A stretch of DNA of 64,000 nt from JAOUJD01 sp963841815 (GCA_963841815.1 CAWJEE010000007.1:62001-126000); one strand, 5' to 3'. Positions 15,433 through 27,200 are shown, counted from the first letter of the stretch. A program made the numbers and translations. The notes: generated by a model from the letters alone, not told the origin.

Positions 15433-16925
15433 GCCGTGAAATTCTGCTGTTGGTCGACGCGCTCGCGCGCGAGAAGAACGTGCCGAAGGACGTCGTGTTC
15501 GGCGCCCTCGAGTCGGCGCTCGCCACTGCCACCAAGAAGCTGTTCGCCGAGGAAGACGTGGACATCCGGGTCTCGGTGGACCGTGAGACCGGCGAATACG
15601 ACGCCTACCGGCGATGGCAGGTCGTGCCCGACGAGGCGGGGCTGCAGGAGCCCGGCCACCAGGTGATCCTGTCCGACGCGCGCGACCAGATCGCGGACAT
15701 CGAGGTCGACGAGCACATCGAGGAACTGCTGCCGCGGCAGGACCTGACCACCGGCCGCCGCTTTGCGCAGGACACCAAGCAGGTCATCCTGCAGAAGATC
15801 CGCGACGCCGAGCGCGAGCAGGTGCTGAACGACTTCCTCGCGCGCGGCGACCTGATCGTCAGCGGCGCCATCAAGCGGATGGACAAGGGCGACGCGATCA
15901 TCGAGATCGGCAAGGTCGAGGCCCGCCTGCCGCGCAGCGAGATGATCCCGAAGGAGAACCTGCGCATCGGCGACCGCGTCCGCGCCTTCGTGCAGAAGAT
16001 CGACCGGCTGGCCCGCGGCCCGCAGGTGATCCTGTCGCGCACGTCGCCCGAATTCGTGATGAAGCTGTTCGAGTTCGAGGTGCCGGAGATCGAGCAGGGA
16101 CTGCTGGTCATCAAGTCCGCGGCACGCGACCCGGGCGTGCGCGCAAAGATCGCCGTGTGGACCAACGACCGGCGCATCGATCCGATCGGCACCTGCGTCG
16201 GCATGCGCGGATCGCGCGTGCAGGCGGTGACGAACGAGCTTGCCGGCGAGCGCGTCGACATCGTGCTCTGGTCCGACGATCCGGCGCAGTTCGTGATCGG
16301 TGCACTGGCGCCGGCGAACGTCAGTTCGATCGTCGTCGACGAGGACAAGCATGCGATGGACGTCGTGGTCGACGAGGACAACCTCGCGATCGCGATCGGC
16401 CGCATGGGGCAGAACGTGCGCCTGGCGTCCGAGCTCACCGGCTGGCAGATCAACATCATGACCGCCGAGGAATCGGCGCAGAAGCAGGAAGGCGAGCAGG
16501 CCACGATCCGCGCCGGCTTCGTCGAGAAACTCGACGTCGACGAGGAAGTCGCCAACATCCTGATCGGCGAAGGCTTCTCGACGCTGGAGGAGATCGCCTA
16601 CGTGCCGGTCAACGAGTTGCTCGAGATCGAGGCGTTCGACGAAGAGACGATCGAGGAACTGCGCACCCGTGCCCGCAACGCGCTGCTGACCGAGGCGATC
16701 AAGCGCGAGGAGAACGTCGAGCAGGCCGAGAAGGACCTGCTGGACCTCGACGGCATGGACTCCGACCTTGCCGCCAGGCTCGCGGAGAACTCGATCCGCA
16801 CGCGCGACGACCTCGGCGAGCTGGCGGTGGACGAGCTGACCGAGATGACCGGCATCGACGACGAGCGCGCGAAGACGCTGATCATGGCCGCCCGCGCGCA
16901 CTGGTTCGCGGAATCGGCGCAGTGA
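15429..16925 (+). CDS. nusA: Transcription termination/antitermination factor NusA
   Basis: 498 residues, full length. Order: N-terminal RNA-polymerase-binding domain (REILLLVDALAREKNV), S1 domain (VSGAIKRMDKGDAIIEIGKV), two KH domains (DPIGTCVGMRGSRVQAV; AIGRMGQNVRLASELTGW), and two C-terminal helical acidic repeats (from ~355 and ~430) typical of proteobacterial NusA. It modulates pausing, termination and rRNA antitermination. ATG overlaps the rimP stop (ATGA). Confidence 0.97.
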   Translation: MSREILLLVDALAREKNVPKDVVFGALESALATATKKLFAEEDVDIRVSVDRETGEYDAYRRWQVVPDEAGLQEPGHQVILSDARDQIADIEVDEHIEELLPRQDLTTGRRFAQDTKQVILQKIRDAEREQVLNDFLARGDLIVSGAIKRMDKGDAIIEIGKVEARLPRSEMIPKENLRIGDRVRAFVQKIDRLARGPQVILSRTSPEFVMKLFEFEVPEIEQGLLVIKSAARDPGVRAKIAVWTNDRRIDPIGTCVGMRGSRVQAVTNELAGERVDIVLWSDDPAQFVIGALAPANVSSIVVDEDKHAMDVVVDEDNLAIAIGRMGQNVRLASELTGWQINIMTAEESAQKQEGEQATIRAGFVEKLDVDEEVANILIGEGFSTLEEIAYVPVNELLEIEAFDEETIEELRTRARNALLTEAIKREENVEQAEKDLLDLDGMDSDLAARLAENSIRTRDDLGELAVDELTEMTGIDDERAKTLIMAARAHWFAESAQ

Positions 16926-16996
16926 ACGCGCGATGAAGTGAGACGTTGAATCGGCGCCGTGACGGCGCCATGGAACAGCAGGAAACAAGGAACCCT

Positions 16997-19741
16997 ATGG
17001 CAAGCACGACGGTGGCCCAGTTTGCGACGGAACTCAAGCTTCCGCCGCAGTTGCTGCTCGAACAGTTGAAAGCGGCCGGGGTCGTCAAGAAGGCCGAGTC
17101 GGACTCGCTGACCGAGGACGACAAGTCGCGCTTGCTCGAGTCGCTGCGCAAGGCGCACGGGGCGGGCGACGGCGGGGCGGAGAAGAAGAAGATCACGCTG
17201 ACGCGCAAGCAGACGACCGAGATCAAGCAGGCCGATGCGTCCGGCAAGGCGCGCACGATCCAGGTCGAGGTCCGCAAGAAGCGCGTCTTCGTGAAGCGCG
17301 ATGACGGCGCGCCCGAGCAGCCGCAGGAAGCCGCGGCGCCCGTTGCCGCCGCGCCGGTGATCGACGAGGCCGAACTCGCCAAGCGCGAGGAGGAAGCGCG
17401 GCGTCAGGCCGAGCTCGTCGCGCGCCAGACGGCCGCGGCGCGCGAGAAGGCCGAGCGCGCGCAGCGCGAGGTGGCCGAGGCGCAGCAGAAGCAGGAAGTC
17501 GACCTCACCGAGGCGAAGGCTCGCGAAGCAGCCGCTGCCGAGGAACTGCAGAACGCCGAGCGCGCGCAGAAGGAGGCCGAGCTTGCCGCCAGGCAGGCGC
17601 AGGAAGCGCAGTTGCGCGCGCGCAAGGCGGTCGAGGACGAAGTCGCGGCGATCAAGACCATGATGGCCGCGCCCAAGAAGGTGCTGCAGGCGCCCCAGCC
17701 GGTGGCGCCGGTGGCGGCGGCCGGCACGCTGCACAAGCCCGCCGCGAAGACCGAGAGCAAGGACAAGAAGGACGAGAAGAAGCCGGGCGTCAAGGAAGTC
17801 AAGTCGGGCAAGCTCGCGTCGAGCTGGTCCGAGGAGCAGCAGAAGAAGCGCGCGTTGAAGACTCGCGGCGACGCCTCGGGCGGCGCGGGCGGCTGGCGCG
17901 GACCGAAGGGGCATCGCAAGCACGACCGGCACGACGACGGCAACGGCGCCGGCGCGTCGACGCCGTCCGAACCGGTCGTGCGCGAAGTGTCCGTGCCCGA
18001 GACCATCACGGTCGCCGACCTCGCCCACAAGATGTCGGTGAAGGCGTCCGAGGTCATCAAGGTGCTGATGAAGCTCGGCCAGATGGTGACCATCAACCAG
18101 GTGCTCGACCAGGAGACCGCGATGATCCTCGTCGGGGAACTCGGGCACACCGCCGTGGCCGCCAAGCTCGACGATCCGGAGGCGCTGCTTGCCGAGAGCG
18201 CGTCGGAGCCGGGCGTCGAGGCGCGCGTCGAGGAGCCGCGTCCGCCCGTCGTCACGATCATGGGCCACGTCGACCACGGCAAGACCTCGCTGCTCGACTT
18301 CATCCGTCGCACCAAGGTCGCCGCGGGCGAGGCGGGCGGCATCACCCAGCACATCGGGGCGTACCACGTGAAGACGCCGCGCGGCATCGTCACGTTCCTC
18401 GACACGCCGGGCCACGAGGCCTTCACCGCCATGCGCGCCCGCGGCGCGAAGGCGACGGACATCGTCATCCTGGTGGTGGCGGCCGACGACGGCGTGATGC
18501 CGCAGACGAAGGAGGCCATCGCCCACGCGAAGGCGGCCGGCGTGCCGCTGGTGGTCGCGCTGAACAAGATCGACAAGCCGGAAGCGAACCCGGACCGCGT
18601 CAAGCAGGAACTCGTCGCCAACGGGGTCGTGCCGGAGGAGTACGGCGGCGACGCGCCCTTCATTTCCGTGTCGGCGAAGACCGGGCAGGGCGTGGACGAC
18701 CTGCTCGAGAACCTGCTGCTGCAGGCCGAAGTCCTCGAGCTCAAGGCAGTGAAGGACGCGCCGGCCAAGGGGCTGGTGATCGAGTCGCAGCTCGACAAGG
18801 GCCGCGGCCCGGTCGCGACCGTCCTCGTGCAGAGCGGCACGCTGAAGCGTGGCGACGTCGTGCTCGCGGGCTCCGCGTTCGGCCGCGTGCGCGCGATGCT
18901 CGACGAGGCCGGCAAGGCGATCCACGAGGCCGGCCCGTCGATCCCGGTGGAAATCCAGGGCCTGTCCGACGTGCCGTCCGCGGGCGACGAACTGATCGTG
19001 CTGGGCGACGAGCGCAAGGCGCGCGAGATCGCGCTGTATCGCCAGGGCAAGTACCGCGACACGAAGCTCGCGAAGCAGCAGGCGGCCAAGCTCGAGAACA
19101 TGTTCGAGGGCATCGGCGAGGGCGCCGTGCGGACCCTGCCGCTGATCATCAAGGCGGACGTCCAGGGCTCGCAGGAGGCGCTGACCAACGCGCTGACCAA
19201 GCTGTCGACGGACGAGGTCAAGGTGCAGGTGGTGCACGGCCAGGTGGGCGGCATCACCGAGAGCGACATCAACCTCGCGATCGCGTCGAAGGCGGTCGTG
19301 ATCGGCTTCAACGTGCGCGCGGACCAGTCGGCGCGCAAGCTCGCCGAGGGCAACGGCATCGACATCCGTTACTACAACATCATCTACGACGCGGTGGACG
19401 AGGTGAAGGCGGCCCTGTCCGGACTGCTGGCGCCGGAGCAGCGCGAGCAGGTGCTCGGCCTGGTGGAGATCCGCCAGATCTTCCGCGTGCCGAAGATCGG
19501 CGCCGTCGCCGGCTGCATGGTGATCGACGGCGTGGTCAAGCGCACGGCGAACGCGAGGCTGCTGCGCGACAACGTCGTGATCTGGACCGGCGAGCTCGAC
19601 TCGCTGAAGCGCTTCAAGGATGACGTCAAGGAGGTCAAGGCCGGCTTCGAGTGCGGCCTGAGCCTCAAGGGATACGACGACATCAAGGAGCGCGATCAGC
19701 TGGAGATCTTCGAGGTCCAGGAAGTCGCACGGACGCTTTAG
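16997..19741 (+). CDS. infB: Translation initiation factor IF-2
   Basis: 914 residues from ATG 16997, with AAGGA upstream. An in-frame ATG at 16970 would add 9 residues. N-terminal IF2_N motif (VAQFATELKLPPQLLLEQLK), a long Ala/Glu/Lys/Arg coiled-coil linker (~90-300), a second IF2_N, then the GTPase domain with GHVDHGKT (~422), DTPGHEAF and NKID. Domains II-IV follow. It brings fMet-tRNA to the 30S subunit. No shift or loss is visible. Confidence 0.97.
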   Translation: MASTTVAQFATELKLPPQLLLEQLKAAGVVKKAESDSLTEDDKSRLLESLRKAHGAGDGGAEKKKITLTRKQTTEIKQADASGKARTIQVEVRKKRVFVKRDDGAPEQPQEAAAPVAAAPVIDEAELAKREEEARRQAELVARQTAAAREKAERAQREVAEAQQKQEVDLTEAKAREAAAAEELQNAERAQKEAELAARQAQEAQLRARKAVEDEVAAIKTMMAAPKKVLQAPQPVAPVAAAGTLHKPAAKTESKDKKDEKKPGVKEVKSGKLASSWSEEQQKKRALKTRGDASGGAGGWRGPKGHRKHDRHDDGNGAGASTPSEPVVREVSVPETITVADLAHKMSVKASEVIKVLMKLGQMVTINQVLDQETAMILVGELGHTAVAAKLDDPEALLAESASEPGVEARVEEPRPPVVTIMGHVDHGKTSLLDFIRRTKVAAGEAGGITQHIGAYHVKTPRGIVTFLDTPGHEAFTAMRARGAKATDIVILVVAADDGVMPQTKEAIAHAKAAGVPLVVALNKIDKPEANPDRVKQELVANGVVPEEYGGDAPFISVSAKTGQGVDDLLENLLLQAEVLELKAVKDAPAKGLVIESQLDKGRGPVATVLVQSGTLKRGDVVLAGSAFGRVRAMLDEAGKAIHEAGPSIPVEIQGLSDVPSAGDELIVLGDERKAREIALYRQGKYRDTKLAKQQAAKLENMFEGIGEGAVRTLPLIIKADVQGSQEALTNALTKLSTDEVKVQVVHGQVGGITESDINLAIASKAVVIGFNVRADQSARKLAEGNGIDIRYYNIIYDAVDEVKAALSGLLAPEQREQVLGLVEIRQIFRVPKIGAVAGCMVIDGVVKRTANARLLRDNVVIWTGELDSLKRFKDDVKEVKAGFECGLSLKGYDDIKERDQLEIFEVQEVARTL

Positions 19742-19876
19742 GCCGGGCGCTCGCGTCGTTGCGCGGGCTTGCCGTACCGGTTCGTACTGTCTGCGCCCGC
19801 GCGCCTAGCGATCACTCCGGCCTAAAGCGTCCGGTTGTGATCGTGGCAGCCTGCGGGGAGCAGGAAAGATTTGACG

Positions 19877-20236
19877 ATGAGAAAAGTGAAGAAGCCGGGT
19901 CGGAGCCTGCGCATCGCGGACCAGATCCAGCGCGACCTCGCGGAGATGATCCAGCGCGAGGTGCCGGCGGACCGGGCGGGACTCGTGACGCTGACCGGTG
20001 TCGAGTTGTCGCCGGACTACGCGCACGCGAAGGTGTACTACACGGTGATCGGCGCGCCGGTCGCGCACGCGCAGCAGGTGCTGAACGAGAAGGCGGGGTA
20101 CTTCCACTCGCTGCTGTTCAAGCGGCTGTCGATCCACACGATCCCGAAGCTCGCCTTCGTGCACGACGCGTCGGTCGAGCACGGCATCGAGATCGACCGG
20201 CTGATCGCCGAAGCGAACAAGGACCGGGCGCAGTAG
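19877..20236 (+). CDS. rbfA: 30S ribosome-binding factor RbfA
   Basis: 119 residues from ATG 19877. Single KH-like fold: SLRIADQIQRDLAEMIQREV, then LTGVELSPDYAHAKVYYTV. It is needed for 16S rRNA 5'-end maturation and cold adaptation. It lies 135 bases after infB, a gap in which I see no clear terminator, and 13 bases before truB. Confidence 0.95.
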   Translation: MRKVKKPGRSLRIADQIQRDLAEMIQREVPADRAGLVTLTGVELSPDYAHAKVYYTVIGAPVAHAQQVLNEKAGYFHSLLFKRLSIHTIPKLAFVHDASVEHGIEIDRLIAEANKDRAQ

Positions 20237-20249
20237 GGCCGGACGCGCC

Positions 20250-21157
20250 ATGGGCAAGCCGCGCGGCGACCGCGTCAACGGTGTGCTGCTGCTCGACAAG
20301 CCGGTCGGTGTGACCTCCAACCGGGCGTTGCAGATGGCTCGGCGGCTGCTGAACGCGCAGAAGGCGGGGCACACCGGCACGCTCGACCCGCTGGCGAGCG
20401 GGCTGCTGCCGGTGATGCTGGGCGAAGCGACGAAGTTCTCCGCCGATCTGCTGGACGCGGACAAGTCGTACCGCGCCACGGTGCAACTGGGCGTCACGAC
20501 GACGACCGGAGACGCCGAAGGCGAGGTGGTGGAGCGCAGGCCGGTGGCGCTGGAGCCGGGCGCGGTCGACGAGGTTCTGGCGCGGTTCACCGGGGCCATC
20601 GAGCAGGTGCCACCGATGCACTCGGCGCTGAAGCGCGACGGCCGGCCGCTCTACGAACTGGCGCGCGCCGGGGTGGAAGTGGAGCGCGCGCCGCGCAGCG
20701 TGCGGATCCACGCGCTGCGGCTGGTCGAGCAGTCGGGCGACACGCTGGTTGTCGACGTCGACTGCAGCAAGGGCACCTACGTGCGCGTGCTGGCCGAGGA
20801 CATCGGCAAGGCGCTGGGATGCGGCGCGCACCTGGCGGCGCTCCGGCGCACGGCCGTCGGCCCGCTCACGCTGGACGGCGCGGTCGGGTTGCCGGTGCTG
20901 GAAGGAATGGAGATCGAAGCACGGCGGACGTGCCTGCGGCCCGTCGACGAACTGCTGGGCACCTTGCCGAAAGTGGACCTCGATGGGGAACTGACGCAGC
21001 GCTTCCGGCAGGGCCAGCGTCTCGCGATCGACGCGCAGCCGAAGGGTGGACGAGTGCGGGTGTACGGGGCGGACAACACATTGCTGGGCACGGCGACGGT
21101 CAACGAGTGGGGCGTCGTCGGGCCCGAACGACTGATTTCGAACGAAACGAGCGCGTC

Positions 21158-21161
<4 letters not shown>
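20250..21161 (+). CDS. truB: tRNA pseudouridine(55) synthase TruB
   Basis: 303 residues. NGVLLLDKPVGVTSNRALQ opens the domain and Asp46 in GHTGTLDPLASG is the catalytic residue. It makes pseudouridine 55 in the T-loop of tRNAs. The C-terminal PUA-like domain ends LGTATVNEWGVVGPERLI. The stop overlaps the typA ATG (ATGA). Confidence 0.96.
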
Positions 21162-22991
<1,830 letters not shown>

Positions 22992-23045
22992 ACGCTGCGC
23001 GTTCATGCCGCCGAAGGGCGGCAATATCAACCGCTCCCTCCCCGG

Positions 23046-23066
23046 CCCTCCCTCCGCGAGGGAGGG
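23046..23066 (+). other. GC-rich stem-loop after typA
   Basis: CCCTCCCT and AGGGAGGG form a perfect 8-bp stem with a 5-base loop. A second small hairpin, AGGCC-TTC-GGCCT, follows at 23082-23094. Neither has a U tract, so this may be transcript-end protection or Rho-type termination after the rimP-typA operon. Confidence 0.5.
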
Positions 23067-23105
23067 GGAAGGGCAGCCGGAGGCCTTCGGCCTGATCAAA
23101 CAAGA

Positions 23106-24011
23106 GTGAAGACAGCCGCTCACGCGTCAGAACACCGTCGCGCCGTCATCCTGATGGTGATCGCGCCGGCGCTGTGGAGCATCGCCGGCGTCGTGACGCG
23201 TCACCTGTCGCCGGAGCTGCAGGCCAACGGGCGGTTCGAGATCACGTTCTGGCGGAGCTTCTTCGCAGCGGTCACCGTCGCGGGGTTCCTGCTCTTCGTC
23301 CGGCGCGACTTCGTGGGCTCGATCCGCCGCGCCGGTGCTCCGGGGCTGCTGTCCGGGGCGATGTGGGCGACGATGTTCGTCTGCTTCATGCTGGCGCTGA
23401 CGCTCACGTCGACGGCCAACACGCTGATCGTCCTCGCCGTCGCGCCGCTGACGACTGCGTTTCTCGCGTGGGCCGTGCTGCGCTCGCCCATCGCCCCGCG
23501 CACCTGGCTGGCGATCGGCATCGCGATGGCCGGGATCGTGTGGATGTTCGCCGGCAGCCTGCGGATCGAGTCACGCGCCAGCGTGCTCGGCATGCTGATC
23601 GCGTTCGGCGCGCCGGTGGCGTCGGCGATCAACGTGGTGATCCTGAAGAAGCGTGGGCAGGGCATCGACCTGGTTCCCGCCGTGTTCCTCGGGGGAATCA
23701 TTTCAGCCGCGCTGATGCTGCCCCTCGCGCTGCCATCCATCGCGACCGCCGGGGACATCGCGCTGCTCGCGCTGCTCGGGTTCGCCCAGCTCGGGCTGCC
23801 GTGCATGCTGCTGGTGATCGCCGCGCGCCACCTCGCGGCCACGGAAGTGGCGCTGCTGGCGCTGCTGGAAGTCGTGCTCGGGCCGCTGTGGGCCTGGCTG
23901 GGCGCGGGCGAAGTCCCGGCGACCACGACGATCGCCGGAGGCACGCTGGTGCTCGCCGCGCTGCTGATCAACGAGCTTGCGGCGAGGACGGCGACGCGGG
24001 CGGCTACTTAG
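23106..24011 (+). CDS. EamA/DMT-family membrane transporter
   Basis: 301 residues from GTG 23106, with ten predicted transmembrane helices in two EamA repeats (APALWSIAGVVTRHLSPELQ; IAFGAPVASAINVVILKKRG). Drug/metabolite superfamily exporter; substrate unknown. The stop overlaps by 8 bases that of the convergent lipoprotein gene. Confidence 0.88.
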   Translation: MKTAAHASEHRRAVILMVIAPALWSIAGVVTRHLSPELQANGRFEITFWRSFFAAVTVAGFLLFVRRDFVGSIRRAGAPGLLSGAMWATMFVCFMLALTLTSTANTLIVLAVAPLTTAFLAWAVLRSPIAPRTWLAIGIAMAGIVWMFAGSLRIESRASVLGMLIAFGAPVASAINVVILKKRGQGIDLVPAVFLGGIISAALMLPLALPSIATAGDIALLALLGFAQLGLPCMLLVIAARHLAATEVALLALLEVVLGPLWAWLGAGEVPATTTIAGGTLVLAALLINELAARTATRAAT

Positions 24012-24324
24012 CCGGCGGCGGCGCCATCGTGTCCCGCCCCTGGTAGCGGCGCACGGTATTCGCGGGGAGCGGCTCGGCCCACGCCGTCTTCCCGCCTGCC
24101 GACGCACAAGTGGCCTTGAACGGCCGGCCGAGCGCGTCCTTCAGTTGCATTTCAACCCGCGCACCGTCGGCGGTCGGCGTCGAGGACACGATTCGCACGA
24201 ACTCCAAGCCTTCGTTGTCCGCAAAGTATTGGCACCGGGCCTGTGGCGTCGAATCCGGAGCCGTCGCACACCCGGCCAACAAAGCGATTGTTCCCGCGGC
24301 TACCGCGACCTTCGCTGCCTGCAT
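24004..24324 (-). CDS. Small putative lipoprotein
   Basis: 106 residues with a lipoprotein signal ending LLAGC (Cys19), so lipid-anchored in the envelope. The mature part (FVRIVSSTPTADGARVEMQL, then a Cys at TCASAGG) is unrecognised; two mature Cys could form a disulfide. Single gene, convergent with the EamA transporter. Confidence 0.7.
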   Translation of the reverse strand: MQAAKVAVAAGTIALLAGCATAPDSTPQARCQYFADNEGLEFVRIVSSTPTADGARVEMQLKDALGRPFKATCASAGGKTAWAEPLPANTVRRYQGRDTMAPPPAK

Positions 24325-24467
24325 GGTTTGCTCCTCGTCGATGAAGTGCGACCGGACTTTAGCAGCGCGGCGCCGCCGAGAAAACCTCGCGCGCGACGAA
24401 GCGCTGGAAACGATGGGTGAACAGACCGGCAGCCGGCGGGATTGCCAGCGGCGATAATGCGGGGGCG

Positions 24468-25250
24468 ATGGACACTGCCGCTGCCTCTGCCCCGTTGCCG
24501 GTCCGCTCGGTGGATCTCTCCAGACCGCTCGCCTGGCTCGCGGCGGGCTGGCGCGACTTCGTGCGCAGCCCTGTGGCGGGCCTGGTCCATGGCGGCTTCG
24601 TCGCGCTGGGTGGCTGGGTCGTCGTGCTGGCCTCCCTCCGCTTCGGTTGGGTCGCCCCCGGGGCGTTCTCCGGTTTCGTGATCCTCGGGCCGATCCTCGT
24701 CACCGGGCTGTACGAGATCAGCCGCCTGCATGCGCGCGGGCAGTCGGCCGGCCTGCGCGACGCCGTTATCGCCTGGCGCCGCGGTACTGCTCCCCTGGTG
24801 TGGCTCGGGCTGCTGCTCGCCGTGCTCGGCACGGCGTGGGTCCTGGTCTCCGCGCTGCTGTTCACGTACTTCGCTCCCGCACCCCTGCGCGGACCGCTCG
24901 AGTTCCTCCGGTATGCGTTCGTGGAGCAGGGGGATGTCCTGTTCGCGATGTGGGCCGTGCTCGGTGGCATGGGCGTGGCCGTCGTCTTCGCCGTGACCGC
25001 GGTGTCGCCGCCGCTACTGCTCGGCCGTCGCGTGGGATTCCGCCAGGCCCTGCTGACCAGCGTGCGCGCCGTCGGCGAGAACCCCGGGCCGATGACGCTG
25101 TGGGCGATCGTGATCCTGGTGGCCACGTCGGCGTCGATCGTCACGGGCATGCTCGGATTCCTGGTCACGGTTCCGGTGCTCGGCCACGCCAGCTGGCACG
25201 CGTACCGCGACCTGGTCGATGCGGAGAGCGCGCCGCTGCGCCACCCGTGA
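24468..25250 (+). CDS. DUF2189 membrane protein
   Basis: 260 residues from ATG 24468, with a -10-like GATAAT just upstream. About six transmembrane helices; the C-terminal motif VPVLGHASWHAYRDLVD is the DUF2189 signature. Function unknown. The stop is followed at once by the DUF2788 gene, suggesting an operon. Confidence 0.82.
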   Translation: MDTAAASAPLPVRSVDLSRPLAWLAAGWRDFVRSPVAGLVHGGFVALGGWVVVLASLRFGWVAPGAFSGFVILGPILVTGLYEISRLHARGQSAGLRDAVIAWRRGTAPLVWLGLLLAVLGTAWVLVSALLFTYFAPAPLRGPLEFLRYAFVEQGDVLFAMWAVLGGMGVAVVFAVTAVSPPLLLGRRVGFRQALLTSVRAVGENPGPMTLWAIVILVATSASIVTGMLGFLVTVPVLGHASWHAYRDLVDAESAPLRHP

Positions 25251-25252
25251 CC

Positions 25253-25474
25253 ATGGAAGGCACGGTCTTCGGCCTGACCGAGCAGCGCATCGCCGAACTC
25301 GGCCTCACGTGGGGCGTCGGCGGCTTCATCCTGCTGATGCTCGTGATCATCTGGAACCTGGCGCGCGATTCGAAGGCGGGCAAGTTCGGCACCTTCATCC
25401 TGTTCTTCGTGCTCGCCTTCGGCATCCTCGGCTTCGCAGTGAAGTCCGTGATCCAGTGGCTGATGAAGCTGTGA
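25253..25474 (+). CDS. DUF2788 small membrane protein
   Basis: 73 residues from ATG 25253; a GTG at 25247 overlapping the preceding stop is also possible. Two transmembrane helices around a basic loop: GGFILLMLVIIWNLARDSKA, then FGTFILFFVLAFGILGFAVK. Matches the uncharacterised DUF2788 family. Confidence 0.78.
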   Translation: MEGTVFGLTEQRIAELGLTWGVGGFILLMLVIIWNLARDSKAGKFGTFILFFVLAFGILGFAVKSVIQWLMKL

Positions 25475-25513
25475 CCCGGATAATGGCGATTCACCCGTCC
25501 GTGGACTGATCCG

Positions 25514-26524
25514 TTGCCTTCCGTCCCTCCCGAGGTCGCATCCCCGTGGCGCTTCTGCGTTGCGCCGATGATGGATTGGACCGATCGGCACTGCCGGTAC
25601 TTTCACCGGCAGTTGTCTGCGCGCGCTCGCCTGTACACGGAGATGGTGACCACCGGCGGTCTGCTGCAGGGCGACGCCGGCCGCCATCTCGAGTTCAACC
25701 CCGAGGAACACCCGGTCGCGCTGCAGATCGGCGGCAGCGAGCCGGATGACCTGGCGCGCGCCGCGCGGCTGGGCGAGCATCGGGGCTACGACGAGATCAA
25801 CCTGAACTGTGGCTGCCCGTCGGAGCGCGTCCAGCGCGGCGCCTTCGGTGCCTGCCTGATGGCCGAGCCACGCCTGGTGGCCGACTGCGTGAAGGCGATG
25901 CTCGACGCCGTCGAAATCCCGGTGACGGTGAAGCATCGCATCGGCGTCGACCGGCAGGAGGACTACGGATTCGTGCGCGACTTCGTCGGCGCCTTGGCCG
26001 AGGCGGGTTGCCGGGTGTTCATCGTGCATGCGCGCAGTGCGTGGCTGAAGGGCCTCAGTCCGAAGGAAAACCGCAAGGTGCCGCCGTTGCGCTACGAGGT
26101 CGTGCACCGGTTGAAGGCCGACTTCCCGTCCCTGGTGTTCGTGCTCAACGGCGGGCTCGCGTCGCTCGACGCCGCGCAGGCCGAACTGGCGCACGTCGAC
26201 GGGGTCATGCTCGGGCGCGCCGCGTACCACGATCCGTGGCTGCTCGCCGATGTCGACCGTCGGCTCTTCGGGGACGGGGGCCCGGTGGCGTCGCGCGAGG
26301 AAGTAATTGCCCGGATGACGGCCTACCTGCATCGCGAGGCCGCGCGCGGGACGTCGCCACGCCACGTCGTCCGCCACATGCTGGGCCTGTACCAGGGAGT
26401 GCGCGGAGCGCGGCAGTGGCGGCGCGAACTCAGCGATGCCGCCGTGCTTGAGCGGGACGGCGCGGATGCGCCGACGCGCGCGGCGCAGCGCGTGACGCCG
26501 CGGGCGGTGCTGCGCGCCGCCTGA
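25514..26524 (+). CDS. dusA: tRNA-dihydrouridine(20/20a) synthase DusA
   Basis: 336 residues. The conserved opening WRFCVAPMMDWTDRHCRYF begins close to the TTG at 25514, so this non-ATG start is favoured over the later Met codons. FMN TIM barrel with LNCGCPSERVQRGAFGACLM, containing the catalytic Cys, and HARSAWLKGLSPKENR, the DusA signature. It reduces U20/U20a in tRNA D-loops. Confidence 0.93.
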   Translation: MPSVPPEVASPWRFCVAPMMDWTDRHCRYFHRQLSARARLYTEMVTTGGLLQGDAGRHLEFNPEEHPVALQIGGSEPDDLARAARLGEHRGYDEINLNCGCPSERVQRGAFGACLMAEPRLVADCVKAMLDAVEIPVTVKHRIGVDRQEDYGFVRDFVGALAEAGCRVFIVHARSAWLKGLSPKENRKVPPLRYEVVHRLKADFPSLVFVLNGGLASLDAAQAELAHVDGVMLGRAAYHDPWLLADVDRRLFGDGGPVASREEVIARMTAYLHREAARGTSPRHVVRHMLGLYQGVRGARQWRRELSDAAVLERDGADAPTRAAQRVTPRAVLRAA

Positions 26525-27001
26525 TCAGCCGCTGCACTCCCGCGCGACTTCTGACTCGCGCCGCTTGATCTCGGATTCGGCCTTCTCGATCTTCTCCGCG
26601 GTCGAGGGGCGGGCGTTCAGTTCGGCCCGCGAAGCCCTGGATCGTTCGAGTTCGCGCCGCGCTTTGTCGCAACGCTCCTTCGACTTGGCGTCGGCCTTCG
26701 CACGCTCGTCCGCCTGCTTCCGGTCGCGCGCTTCCTGCTGCGCCTGCTCCTTTTCGACCTGCTTCGCCGCGGCGTTTTCCTTCCGGGCGCGCTCCTGCGC
26801 GGCCTTCCTGTCGTCGACGCTGATCGGCGGCTCGGTGTTGACCTTGCGCACCGGCACCGTTCCGTCCGGGCACGCCGTGTTGGAGTAGGTGACGCGCCCG
26901 TCCTTCGACTCGCAGCGCTGGACGACTCCGGACTGCGCCTCGGCGACCGCGGCGAACGCCAGCGGCAGGATCAGGACGGCAGCGTGGAGCAGGGCGGTCA
27001 T
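26525..27001 (-). CDS. Secreted DUF4124 protein with coiled coil
   Basis: 158 residues from ATG 26999-27001, preceded by GGAG at a good distance. Signal peptide ending AEAQS; DUF4124 motif VVQRCESKDGRVTYSNTACP; then ~110 residues of charged Glu/Lys/Arg/Ala coiled coil. Periplasmic; function unknown. Its stop abuts that of convergent dusA. Confidence 0.8.
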   Translation of the reverse strand: MTALLHAAVLILPLAFAAVAEAQSGVVQRCESKDGRVTYSNTACPDGTVPVRKVNTEPPISVDDRKAAQERARKENAAAKQVEKEQAQQEARDRKQADERAKADAKSKERCDKARRELERSRASRAELNARPSTAEKIEKAESEIKRRESEVARECSG

Positions 27002-27016
27002 CGGCAGCACTCCGGA

Positions 27017-27157
27017 TCAGCGGCTGAAACAGCCCCGGTGGCGGAACCGACCGGCCGCGCTTTCGCAGCGCTGGATCGCCTGCGCGGGAACAGCCGCCCG
27101 CAGCGGCATCAGACCGGCGAGCGGCAGTCGAAGGAGGGGAGCGAAACCGACAGGCAT
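27017..27157 (-). CDS. 46-residue secreted peptide resembling a truncated DUF4124 start
   Basis: Hydrophobic signal-like N-terminus (MPVGFAPLLRLPLAGLMPL...AVPAQA) followed by IQRCESAAGRFRHRGC, which parallels VQRCESKDGRVTYSNTAC of the next gene. It ends 16 bases before that gene's ATG, on the same strand. It may be a real short secreted protein or a decayed duplicate of the DUF4124 gene. Confidence 0.4.
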   Translation of the reverse strand: MPVGFAPLLRLPLAGLMPLRAAVPAQAIQRCESAAGRFRHRGCFSR

Positions 27158-27200
27158 GGCGTCAGTCTAGCCAACGCCATGCCGGAAGTGACCACGACAA

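Noticed and set aside
23046..23066. Rho-independent terminator after typA
   Set aside because: The stem is strong but no U tract follows, so it is listed only as a stem-loop.
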